DNA of 64,000 nt from Rotaria macrura. Its lineage: Eukaryota > Rotifera > Eurotatoria > Philodinida > Philodinidae. The notes beneath the pieces are model-generated. The model saw only the letters and a program-made list of their open reading frames with translations. It did no database searches and was not told the origin of the DNA. The stretch's first letter is position 1; each line of letters starts with the position of its first letter. The stretch is from NCBI GenBank assembly GCA_900239685.1, contig OENT01000377.1, forward strand, positions 1 through 64,000, written 5' to 3'. Below, piece by piece: positions 1-11,217 of this stretch. The position numbers and the translations under genes were made by a program.

Positions 1-240
1 TTAACCATAATCTTTTCATTCGAAGCCTAACATATCCTGTAAGTTTCATGCAATTCGAACGTTCCTAGACCAAGATCAATTTTTTAGGTGGGGGGGGGGG
101 ATGTTAACAATGGTAACTCAAAGTTTCAATTCTGTCAAAATGTTAAGAAATCTTTAGTATAATATTACAAAACGGTGTACGCTTTATATAACAAACTATA
201 GTGCCATATCGGACAGTGCGAGGAGTATAACATCTAATAG

Positions 241-395
241 ATACTTTACCATACTTCACCGTACTTTAACATACTTTAAGATACTTTAACGTACTTTGAG
301 GTACTTTAAGATACTTTAATATACTTTAACGTACTTTACCGTACTTCAAGATACTTTAGGGTACTTTACCGTACTTTACTGTACTTTAAAGTACA
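241..395. repeat. 10-bp period tandem array (RTACTTTAMS type)
   Basis: About 15 consecutive 10-bp units, each a variant of GTACTTTAAC or ATACTTTAAG, run in exact 10-base register with no indels. Units differ mainly at base 1 (A/G) and at the last two bases. No coding potential. Confidence 0.9.
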
Positions 396-1489
396 AAAGT
401 ATCATGTTTCCCCCTTGTGGGTACCGCAACCCCAAGTTGCGAAAATAAAAATTTCGACCAGAAAAATATCGAATATGCAAAACCTCGAATGATGAAATAT
501 CAAAAATAGCAACTCTTCAAAGGATGTGACTGTCGGTATTGTTGTTCCTAAGCACTAATATTAACACCTACATTTACATCCAGACTCACAATCAAAGTGC
601 TGCAAAAAAGAGAAAAAACCTACTATTGAAAAAAGACTTGAAAGATTATCGACAAGTTTTGATAATGTGGAGATTGATTTAAAAGTTTATCATTGCCAAA
701 GGCAAAGAACCTGAAACATAAGACATGAGTCTCATATTGGTGGTAATTTTTTCTTGTGCATCGATTTTTTATATTTTTTTCTGCATTCTTTCTTCCTCTA
801 AAGTTGTAAGTAACTATATTGTTATTAAATTTATATCTGACATGCATGTTATCTTTTTACATTCATAATTGTTTGACATATTTTCTACGATATAGATCAA
901 GTATCTATATTACATATACAATTTGCTTTTATACTTGAAGTTTTCGAGATATTGTCATTTGATCTTTTGCCTTTCAAGTTTTTAACGGTAAAACAAACTA
1001 CCGAAAACTCAAATCATTTTTTTTATGAAGTTAATAAGTAAGGTTGAGTATGGAAGATGTGTATAAAATAATGAAAACCTTCACAAGAGCACTTTAAATA
1101 GAAAGAGTACACTTTATATGTTTTCTTTTCAAGGTCATTGACAATGACTTAGCGGATGTCATTTTGTGTGTAATAAAAAATTGATCAACTTGTGCTTGTA
1201 TTGTGTTAATAAATCTGCATGGTTTATCTGGTAGGTATTTTTGGAGTTGTTCTACGCTCAATATGAACGGCTCGTGAGAATTCAAATTTTTAAGATTTCT
1301 AAATAGTATTAGACAATAAAATAAGTTGAAAAAGCATCTCTCAAGCATTGCTACAACATAAATATAGAACATTAAATTATTCGAATAATCCTTTAGTTGT
1401 ATTTATATTCGTATCATAATTGAATATCAATAAAAGTATTCTTAATATCGATGCTTTTAAATCATATTTTTCTCCATGTCACAGAGTGC
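396..1489. other. No gene seen
   Basis: AT-rich sequence with only short, low-complexity open frames on either strand. A 12-base G run lies before this stretch at 89-100. I see no exon with a believable splice context. Confidence 0.6.
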
Positions 1490-1493
1490 TGAT

Positions 1494-1710
1494 AGTACCC
1501 CTAGGGGAAGTACTGAGTTCAGGGTACCCATCTACTGAGAAAGCCTCAGCAAAGTACCAGGTATCCGATATGGGCACTTCGAAAATTCTCAGTGATTATA
1601 CTGATCTAGGTACTGCATCGGGTATCCACATCAGTATGTTTACTGAACAGGCACTTGTATGAGTACCCGCACCTGTAACTTTACTTAGGAAAGCTCTACA
1701 GGGTATCCTA
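1494..1710. repeat. GTACCC/GTATCC-motif rich segment
   Basis: The hexamer GTACCC and variants (GTACC, GGTATCC, AGTACC) recur about every 15-40 bases, in a less AT-rich stretch than its surroundings. The same motif family returns at 4740-4960, on the other side of the candidate element at 2072-4732. An 80-residue open frame here is probably an accident of the repeat composition. Confidence 0.6.
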
Positions 1711-2143
1711 GATTTGTCGCGTTCTGTATAGTGACTGTTCATTCACGGTTTTCTTTCGAACACACTGCTCCATATAAAAAAACTAGGCAAAACATGAGAA
1801 ACTAATATATTTTCATACTAATCTTTTCTAGATTGTTTCTTGACTACTTATTAGTCGAAAAATGCCGATCTCGATCATAAATTGAGACAGGACTACCTTG
1901 ATATGGTATGGTGGAAATCTGACAAACTCAAGCTCGCACAGATCGAGAAATTTGACCAGCTTGAGTTTTCAGAATTGAAAAAATTAAATTAAATAAAAAC
2001 GAAAAAAAATTATGATTTGCTTTGACGGAAGCAAGAATGAAAATAGTCAAAGGTAAGGTTCGATCATCAACATCCCAGTGAAAAATTTTAGCGATTATAA
2101 TTGGTTATAATTTCAAAATCTTATCGGGTCAATCAAAATTGAT

Positions 2144-2304
2144 AATCGGATTATTCTCCAACAAAATCAAAATTATAATCGATTGAAATCAAAATTATCA
2201 ATCCACACCAATCGATTAATAGCACCCGATAATCGATTAGTGCGGATTGATAGTTTTGATTTCAATCGATTATAATTTTGATTTTGTTGCAGAATAATCC
2301 GATT
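2144..2304. repeat. Large imperfect hairpin, AATCGATT-rich
   Basis: Arms of about 75 bp (2144-2220 and 2228-2304) are reverse complements with roughly five mismatches, separated by only a few bases. The core motifs are AATCGATTGAAATC and CAAAATTATAATCGATT. It lies in the left arm of the candidate element at 2072-4732. Confidence 0.85.
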
Positions 2305-2789
2305 GGTAATTTTGGATATAGTCGATGAAAATTGAGTGAGATGGATTCTAATTTCGATTATAATCGATGAAAATCATCCGATATCAGTTAGGAATTCGAT
2401 TGAAATCGATTAATCTTCTCATTTTCTGTCCGAATAATCCAAACAATGAATCTGTTAATAACACATGTAAATCGGGTGTTCTCGACCCAAATACCAATTA
2501 AAATAGATTCCAACTATAATCATACTTCAAAATCATCCGCCTAATATTTATGACTACGACGGACGCAGAACAACTCGTAAAATCTTACTCATTTTCAATA
2601 GTTCTCTTTATCCTCTCTGGCCTGCCCAAATCAATCGAATTTCAAACAAACCTTGACCTTTGGTACGCTCGCACATTACCTACATCCCACTTGCATGGAT
2701 TATAAGTTGCACACTGTCGTAACGCTAAATATCGCTCAGACACACATCAAAAACTCATTTAACAAACACGTCTAATTCAGGTCTACTTC

Positions 2790-3480
2790 CCAATACGCCC
2801 GCAGTACTCCAACTGTACTTCAGGCCTACTTCACTACACTACACATGTTAATCCGGGAAACCTTACTGTACTCCAGCTCTGCCTCAGGCCTACTTCACTG
2901 TACTCCTATAGTACCTAAGGTCTATCTCATTGTACGATCATAGCTCCTAAGGTCCGTTTTACTATACTCCCATAGTATCTAAGTTCCATCTCACTGTACT
3001 CCCATTGCTCCTAAGGTCCATTTCACTGTACTCCAACTGTACCTCAAGACTTCTGCGCTGTACTCCAAATCTACTTCACGCCCACATTACTGTACTCCAG
3101 CTCTGCCTCAGGCCTACTTCATGTACTAAAGTTATCGTTCTGGCCTACTTCATCACACTACACATGTACTTCCGGCAAATCTTACTGCACTCAAACTGTA
3201 CCTTAGGCCTACTTCACTGTATTCTTATAATACCTAACCTTGATTTCAATGTACTCCAACTGTATACTCCAAGCCTTCTGCTCTCAAGTACAACTGTAAT
3301 TGACACCCACATTACTGCAATCTTGATGTGCCCCACGTCTAATTCAATGTACTCACAAAGTACCTAAGGTCCCTCTCAGTGTACTCCCATAGTACCTAGG
3401 CTCCATTTCACTAAACTCCAACAATATTTTAGCCCCACCTCACTGTACTGCAACTACACATTAGATCCACAGCACAAGAT
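2790..3480. repeat. Degenerate ~32-bp satellite (CTGTACTCC / TAGTACCTAAGG)
   Basis: Units alternate the boxes CTGTACTCCNA and TAGTACCTAAGGTC, giving a period near 32 bp that is clearest at 2890-3080 and 3340-3420, with heavy divergence between copies. Composition is richer in C than the surroundings. A 120-residue frame through it is a repeat artefact of Leu/Thr/Cys-rich composition. Confidence 0.75.
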
Positions 3481-4739
3481 TACCCCCGAATAGGAGGCCT
3501 GCTGCGCGACACCCCAAGCATACATCCAGCCGACTTTTTGCTCTAAAACTGTACGTGAGCAGTACTGCGAATCATTGGAGTCTAGATTCTCCAGCATTAT
3601 AACTATACTCAAGATATATTTGAATCTCGAAGGCTCTGTTCAGTAAACTTTCAAAGCAAAGTTGGCGGTTCATGCAAGAAAGAACGAAACAGGAATCCTG
3701 TGCTGCTTCACAATCCATCATGCCAACCATAGGTCATAACGCCATTACGGATCTTCGCAAGGCGGACAATTCTCCATATTGTGCACCAGAGAACCCACCG
3801 TCAACGAAAACCCAATATCTGCTGAAAATACCATGAATGACACAATATAATAGCACAGGCAGTCAATAAGAATAAGGAAAGCAAGTGCTATACAAACTCA
3901 AACATCCAAGTTATCGAATTCTCTAGCTCCGGTTACTAACATATAGATCCTCCCGAACATAAGACCTATGACGAATTCAGATTCATCCACCTCGATAACC
4001 TACGGTAAACTTCCATCAGAACAACGATTGGAGTTGACAGAAAAAGTCTACCTTTTGAAATTTGGACTTGGGATCCTTGCGGGTTCTGAGCAGTGGAACA
4101 CGTAATAAGAAAACTAATAACAGATTGCCATTCGTCGACCTGGCTTACGAATAGGAATGTACTATGAGAATAACAATTGCAGTCGACTTGATAAATCCGC
4201 CATTGAAATTCTGGCGTGTGAACAGTTGAGTTTCTGACCTCCGAAATAGCTGAATATTCGAAGCCTGTGCGGAGCATATAAATAAACAGGAGGTTAGAAA
4301 GATTTGAAAAATACTTGTGCAAGGATTTTAGAGATTCAAATTGCTTTTCTTGGGAGTGAATTCTAAGTATTCGATTAATTATTTGTCAACTCGGTTACAT
4401 GTGATTCAGAATTAAATCGATCTTTGAACTAAATGGGATTTCAGCTGGAATAATTTCGTATAATCGATTAATAATACCTCAATCGGATTATAAATGATTT
4501 GGGTTTCAATCGATTGAGAAGATTTTAACGGATTGTTGGATTAAAATCAGATTGAAAGTGATGAAATCAAAGAAATTTGATGAAATGGATTATTTTTTTA
4601 ATCGATTGTATGATTTCAATTGATTTCAATCTGATTTTCTGGAAAAGGACGAGGTTTTGTTCGATAAATCCGATTTTTCGACCGATAATCAAGAATAATC
4701 CTGATTTTCGGAGTGAAATTTTTCACTGGGATACTGCAG

Positions 4740-4960
4740 CTTTGACAGCAGGGTACCTCAAATTACTGCGCAATAGTACCCAGCAGATTATTTGATCAGT
4801 AACTTCAAGTACCGATTTTCTAGACGCTATGCAGTAGGGTACCCACCCGAGTACCTTATACATACCTAAAAGTACTATAAGGTACTTAAGTACCAAAAAG
4901 TACCTGTGACATACAAGTAGCGGGGTACTTTTTCAGGTACCCTTGATTCAGTACATTCGT
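4740..4960. repeat. GTACC-motif rich segment, right copy
   Basis: GTACC, GGTAC and AGTAC occur more than a dozen times in about 220 bases, partly as palindromic GGTACC. This mirrors the segment at 1494-1710. Confidence 0.65.
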
Positions 4961-6348
4961 TAGGGAGTATATTTAAACAAATCTAATTTATTTTCAATGA
5001 ATGAAAATTTGAAATAGATTCATCTTCGCATCAATTCCTTGTGAAATAGACGATTGCATTTCAACAATGATCAATTATTCTAATCGCGTATGTTTGTATT
5101 GCAATGCAAAGCTATTCATTTATAACGCTTTACTTCTATGTCTTCATATGGATATTTGATGCACGTTAGAATCCTACTGGCATTTTAGGAAACTCAATTA
5201 CTTTTATATTTTCTTTTGAATAGTAACTTATAAAACCCATTGAACAAAACTTTGAATTGTAAATTATACAAAATACCCAAGAAAACGTATTACAAGTGAA
5301 GCGATTATTGAAATAGACAAGATTCAAACATGGTAAATACAGAAAAAAAAGAAATAGTTGCTGTAATGGTACGATAATCAATATTAAAGAGACAATCCTT
5401 GTCGTAAAAATCTTCATAGATTCAGACACCCAAAGATAAGAAGCGAATATCGAAAATCGATATCTTAAATGAGAATTTTGTGCTCTTTTCGAATATATGA
5501 TCAGAATATCTCTCTGACTTATGATCGATTTGAGATGAGCCAAAAATGATGTTCATTACAAGAAGTTGCTGTAGAAATATTTGTCCATCTTTCAAGCGTC
5601 ACAGTGTCTGATATGAACTAAAAAGTAAGCCGCTAAAGTCAGTTATATCTCCTTTCGTCGAATATATGTTTAAAATATTACTCTTGCTTAATATTATCCA
5701 CTTGAAAATTAGCATTGACCAAAAGAGAAGAATACCATCTTCATGATGAAACGACAAAATTTCTATCTAGTGCTCATTTTATTGGCTTAGAGTATAATAA
5801 AATATTGAGAGAATTTCAGTTAGACGTGTTTTGATGTATTAAATAATATCTCGTAGAGAAGCTAATTTTTGAAAATTTTGAATTTATAATAGAATAGACT
5901 TTTTGTGTTTACTTGTATATATAAAACAAAAACAGACAACATACTTTGAAGGATAACCTTCGTTCTTCAATACTAATTGATACAAATGTCTCTTTTAATT
6001 TGTGTTGAGTTGGTTATGATCAGAACAGAAAAAAATTCAAAACAAAATTTGTAACAACATCATTTTCGACAACATCGATATTTTGGTACACCTGAAATCA
6101 ATCATGAGTCAAAGACATTCTTTGATCATATATTCGAGAAAAGTGCAGAATTCTGATTTTTGATGCTAAATTTTGATCCTAATTTTTTCTCTTGTGAATG
6201 TCTGAAAAATTAGTAAATATTTCGCAAGAAGACTTTTGCAGCAAGGGCGACTCGTACGACTGACTACATATTTAACCTTCATTTTACCCCATGATGTGTT
6301 TCAAACCAAATAAACAATCAAAATATTTAAATTCGTTGTTAAATTGAG
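4961..6348. other. No gene seen
   Basis: AT-rich. A 125-residue minus-strand frame at 5166-5543 has an erratic hydrophobic composition, no recognisable motif and no convincing splice partners, so I do not call it a gene. Confidence 0.55.
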
Positions 6349-8458
6349 CTATCTTAAGATACGATTAAACCTAAGATTCTTTGCATCTTGACAGTCTGTA
6401 AAGATGCGAGAATGTTAGAGAATTTCCAAGAAACAAAATAACGCAGAATGACTTGATGGGTCGAGAGAGAAAGTGAATGAGATGCAGTTAAAAGTTTCAA
6501 CAAAGTTCAACATCCAATACAGAGAAACATGACAACTTACCATCTTTCACAGGCAATGTTTCTATTGGTTTGCTAACGTCACTAATTGCACTAAGTCCGA
6601 TTGATGTTACTGATTGTATTCGGAATTCATATGCTTCTTTTGACGGCAAGTCCGAAACAACGACTTCTGTACGATTATCAATTGTTTCAATTTCAGTCCA
6701 TTTTTCTGCTGTTTGCGGTCCATTTGTATTATTCGATATTTTACCATTATATTTTCGATACATAACTTTGTAGTTAATTATTTTTTCGCTTCCACTAACT
6801 GCATCTGTCCATTCTAGTGCTATATTATTATCTGCAATATTTTTTGCAAATGGTGCCTCTGGTTTACTTGGTATGATAAAGCCAATCTTTTTAAACCCAT
6901 TATAATAGAGAATAGATTGAGCAGTTTTCATGTTCTTAATTGAATATTCTTCTTCAATGGTGAATTTGATCTTTCCATTTTCAATATTGTTTGCTTTAGC
7001 AAATTCTATAAATTGTCGTAGATTCCTGTGAATTTTCATCGTAATACGATGATCTCGAAACCATGGTTTATATTGTGGAAGAATTTTCGACGAATATGTA
7101 TTGTTGCTGTCATAAAGATAGTTCTGCATATCATTTAGTTGCAAATCATTTTCGTCAATGAAGCACCATGAAAGACAGAACGTATAATCATAGTGTGAAT
7201 CAAAATCAACACCACGATGCAATGATGATTTGATCGTAAGATTTAAGCTTTTATCTTCAGTGAGCCGTTGCAGAAAAGTGGTAAACAATGCAATCATTTT
7301 TCTCTTGTCGTTAAGCCATAATTCTAGAGTTCTTTTATTAAATGGTGATGAGTCAATTTGTTTAAATATATTAAATAAAACAGATTCTTCAGTACCAGTA
7401 TTTCCACGTATTTGTGGTAGATAAAAGGCGAGCTTCTCTTTTAAGGAACGTTGAAATTCCGACAATCTTTCAGCAAAATCCAGCAGATGATTATTTGTAT
7501 AATCAAATTTTATTATAGATGAAACTTTTGATAAATCTAATGTTGTCACTTCCAATAAATGAAGATTCTCCATAGTTGATATTATATAATCAATAAGTTT
7601 TGATGAAATATCTCGAACGTTTAACATAGGTTTACTATTTAATGAATTTAATGGATAAAGCCATACTTTTTTTGGTATGGCATTTTGATTGTTTTTTCCT
7701 AAAAGTGATGGTAATTGATGATAAATTTTAATTGCTTCAGTAAATGTCCTTGGATTTTCACTTAGGGGAAAATCACTATAAACTTTACAATCTAAATTTG
7801 TAATGTACTTTGCTTCTTGGTTTGTCATAATCAGCTTGCGTTCTTTCATTTTAAATTGTGGAATTTTGTTAATTATTAATTTTAGTTTATAACCAATATT
7901 GTTTTCATATTCATCGTCTGATATAGTGCGATCGAATACAAAAAATGCTTCAGCACCATAAAGAATGCCAGTAACTACATGTGTTGCAAAATTTGCAATA
8001 TGTAAATCTGAATGATTTAGATCACCTTTACCAAGATTGTTCATTGTCAATAGTTCGAAATGTGTTGTGGTTGAATATTTTAGTGTTAGACGAGTTTCAT
8101 GTCTTGTTTGTTGAAAATTCTCAGCGAATTGTGCGGATCCTAAAATATCAATTAGACCACCAATCATACTTAATTTTATGCTGCCTTCAACTCCTAAAGC
8201 TTGTGCTTTTGTCTGTAATGAGTCCCCAGCGATAACTTCAAATCCAGTGTACGGTTGAGAAAATGTGTTGGTATTATTAACCATAACTTGTGAATTCCAT
8301 AGAGTAGCACCTGTTATTATTTTATCACTGCGCAGATCATAAAGCATTCCTAAACGAAATGGACGTCCTAATGCAGCAATTGTGGTTGTTTCTTGTCTGG
8401 CCATTATTTGCATTGACCAATAATAAACAATTAAAAAACTCAAGCGTCGAGTAACCAT
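6349..8458 (-). CDS. SNTX-type protein: MACPF/CDC-like domain plus FN3
   Basis: Exons 8458-6541 and, tentatively, 6395-6349, joined across a GTAAGT donor and a CTTTACAG acceptor; phase 1 closes exactly (654 aa). The N-terminal ~250 residues, with an ALGRPF motif near residue 29, match the perforin-like first domain of the stonustoxin/neoverrucotoxin (SNTX) superfamily. A helical region, a thioredoxin-like region (about 425-540) and a fibronectin type III domain (about 545-636) follow in the family's order and usual length. In fish venom the family forms pores; most members elsewhere are non-venom proteins of unknown role, so toxicity cannot be inferred. Residues 1-20 are hydrophobic, but methionines at 16 and 19 are alternative starts closer to the usual family N-terminus. 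The single large exon is intact. Family call firm, terminal exon less so. Confidence 0.85.
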
Positions 8459-10826
8459 CGAATTTTATTTGATTCTGTTTTTGTTTTACTAAACTAAAAA
8501 TAGAAGAAAATGGATATCGCTGATAACAGAGTATTGTGGGAACTTTGTATTTAATTGTGAGTATTATGTATACTTCAAAGAGTAATATATGACTCCTTAA
8601 CCCGAAAAATTGAATTCAAAATTTTTCCTTAATGTCTTTGTACCAAACAGCACATCTTCATTATATGATAAGCTGAAGAGCGACTGTAATAAGCAATGTA
8701 CATCCTTCTCAACAACATAATCGATACTTCCTGAGAATCATATGACATCTCTCTGCAGTGTTTTCTGTTTCCTTCCATGATTGCTTCTTATAGACTTTTC
8801 TGTATTTCCCTATATTCTCTTAGATTTATCTCATTATCTTTTTTTTCCATATTGCTCCTGTTATAAGTCTGCCTCTGTCTCTCTCCATAAACCTTTCGTC
8901 TTCTAGTTCTCTTGTTGGTCGACTTCCTTTTGCTTTTCTCTTCATCTAAAATAAAGCTTTATACGCTGTCAATAAGGTTTGTAAGAGTAGATAGAGCAGA
9001 CACATATTGTCAGTGTCAGAACATAATCGAGTCGACTAGAGATAGGTTTACTTAGAGTTAGTACGCATATATGTAAGCGTCCAATGTCGGATTCATTCCA
9101 ATATCGTATCGGTCTAGGCCACTCTCGGTTGCTCAGATTGGACTAGTCCAATCTCGGATCGACGCAACTCTGCTTAATGAAACGTTAATAACTCGTTAGA
9201 TAGGTGTCAGAGTCGAATGGATTTTTGAAATTATGTTCGCATAACATCCTATTAGAGGCTGCAAGGATTTGCATAGCAGCTTAATTTAAACACAAAACCT
9301 TAATAGCAATTTTTTATGAAAGTTGTCATTCTGAAGAATTTACTCAAAGTTCCTAAACCTTTCACAGAATCTTTCATTATAGTTCGGAATATATAATCTT
9401 CAACGAAATTAGCAAGCTAGTTGCATGGGATAATGCTAAATACTATTCATTTTAGACGGCGTCTTCAATTGTGTAATAAAATTCAGCCTTCATTTTAAAT
9501 GAGACGAACATATCGGTACAATGCCTTACTACGAAGTCATCAATCCTAATGTGATGTTTAGTCGTTACAAGAAGTCAACATCTTGCCATAAAAAGGAGAA
9601 AAATATCCGCTTACAATCTTGCTATGAATTGTTCCGTTTTGGCGCCATCTTCAACAATGTGAGGAGTTGGACTTTCATTCATGGAAGCAACAAAGTATCT
9701 GAGAAAAGTATTTGTGTGGCTTCTTTGTTCGATCAGTGATTTTTCATACTTTGTTTCAGAATAAGGACGATCTTTTATGTAAGAAGAATTTTGGAATAAA
9801 ATGTTTGTGGGAATCGCTGACTATCTTGTCTTGGCAAATTTGTATGTATTGCAATTTGTTTTGGCGATAACGCTCGCATTTGAAGAACAAAACTTCAGTC
9901 CGAATCTTTCATATTTGTTATGTTGTTGGATAGTGTCAGCATCTATAACTGTAAGATACAGTGTGAATAGAATATGAAAATCGATCATTTTTCTAAAATA
10001 TTCGTTTTTGATGTGATAATGATTGAAAAAATCGATTAAGAATCTTACTATGTCACCATAAAATAGTTTTTCAGGACTTTTGTAGTCATTTTTGACATTC
10101 TATGTGCTTTTTCGTTAAATTTCTAACATAGAATAATACATAAGAAGCGAAAAAACACATGAACAAAATCTTTGCGGAAAGCGAATTCCTTTTGCACATC
10201 GCTCTTCGGCATGTTATTAACTGACCGCTGGAAGGACATGCTTCTGTCAATTTATGGAATAGAGCCTAGCTTAAAACTATTCGTTACTGATATAATTTTA
10301 TGGTGAGCCTTGAACTACAAGCTTTTTATTTACAACAAAGAGAAAAATGTACTCTCGTATAGTTGAAATTGTTCATATTTCTTGTGTTACTTGATTAATT
10401 TGTATCATTGTAGAAGTGGATCGTTGTTTTTTGAAGATAAATAAACTAAATCTTGAGAAGTATTTATAGGTAGTATGATTATTAAGTTAGGCTTTATTGT
10501 AACTATCTGCCTCGACATGAGTGATAAAATTGCACTGAAGATTGGTGAGTTTCATTAATTTTTCACGTTGATAATGAGTTTTGAAAATCGAATTAGCTTT
10601 GCAAGTATGTTACCGCATAATTGAACTAAAAATTGGTAAGAGGTGCTCATCGTTTAGCGGTCACCTGCTTTCTTATGATTAACATCATATATTTTAATTC
10701 AAGCAATATAATCGTTCGATACATTTGTTATGTCCTTATTTCTCTTATTCTCTTTCTCATTCTCATCTGATATCACCGAGACAGCAACGTGATGGTATGA
10801 CTACAGAAAGGAACAAAAGAGTAGCC
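8459..10826. other. No gene seen
   Basis: Intergenic, AT-rich. A slightly GC-richer patch at about 9000-9190 contains a 20-bp perfect palindrome. A 72-residue plus-strand frame at 9521-9739 lacks family features and splice context. Confidence 0.55.
9135..9154. repeat. 20-bp perfect palindrome
   Basis: AGATTGGACT is followed directly by its reverse complement AGTCCAATCT, without a spacer. Function unknown; it could be a remnant of a repeat element or a dimeric protein site. Confidence 0.8.
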
Positions 10827-10899
10827 TTCTCTCGCATGGAATCGAACCATGCACCTCTTGCTTTCCGGGCAGACGTATTAACCACTGTACTAGAAAGGA
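10827..10899 (-). pseudogene. tRNA-like sequence (tRNA pseudogene or SINE head)
   Basis: On the minus strand this 73-base stretch has tRNA spacing: 7-base acceptor arm, TA, a D arm GTAC/ATAC around AGTGGTTA, a 5+7+5 anticodon arm, a 5-base variable region, a T arm CATGG/CCATG around TTCGATT, and a 3' arm plus discriminator. Internal RNA polymerase III boxes are good: TAGTACAGTGG (A box) and GGTTCGATTCC (B box, perfect). The acceptor stem has about two mismatches, the anticodon stem is weak, base 33 is C rather than T, and the formal anticodon GGA (Ser) does not fit a short variable loop. It is probably a decayed tRNA or the head of a tRNA-derived SINE. Confidence 0.55.
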
Positions 10900-10958
10900 G
10901 TGTGTATCATTCGTTCCGTCTTATGGCAGAAGGGGAACACTTCTGACATAACAACATT

Positions 10959-11217
10959 GCTACCCAGGTCGAACGATACGGACCGTTGAGTGGACGCAGT
11001 TATACAGACCGTAACATCATTAAAATAGGGCCGTATACAGCCGTATTTTCACAGTATACGGCTCCGCATACGGTACTATTTCTGGGCACAGTAATAAAGG
11101 ATCGTATACTGTGAAAATAAGGCCGTATACGGCCCTATTTTAATGATGTTACGGTCCGTGTAACTGCGTCCACTCAACGGTCCGTAACGGATATCCGTTT
11201 TGATGGACCTGGGTAGC
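10959..11217. mobile_element. 259-bp foldback/MITE-like element with ~100-bp inverted repeats
   Basis: The ends read GCTACCCAGGTC and its inverse. The arms (10959-11060 and 11103-11217) are nearly identical inverted copies, around a 42-base spacer; the right arm has about 13 extra bases near its outer end. It is less AT-rich than its surroundings and has no coding capacity. No target-site duplication is evident. Confidence 0.8.

Larger units (their letters stand above)
2072..4732. mobile_element. Candidate 2.66-kb element with 17-bp terminal inverted repeats
   Basis: The 17-mer ATCCCAGTGAAAAATTT at 2072-2088 is present as its exact reverse complement at 4716-4732. Just inside both ends (about 2089-2460 and 4370-4715) the sequence is dense in AATCGATT-like motifs, and the left arm folds into a long hairpin. 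The core contains a ~32-bp satellite (2790-3480) and no transposase-like frame, so any such element would be non-autonomous. I could not fix a target-site duplication; both flanks show only a shared AC. It may instead be a chance pairing inside nested repeats. Confidence 0.45.

Noticed and set aside
3005-3367. 120-codon open frame on the plus strand
   Set aside because: It lies wholly in the ~32-bp satellite and its composition simply follows the repeat.
3966-4322. 118-codon minus-strand frame inside the candidate element
   Set aside because: No motif, no splice context, and not a transposase; treated as chance.
5166-5543. 125-codon minus-strand frame near the SNTX gene
   Set aside because: Considered as a further SNTX exon, but phase and composition do not fit; a small exon at 6395-6349 fits better.
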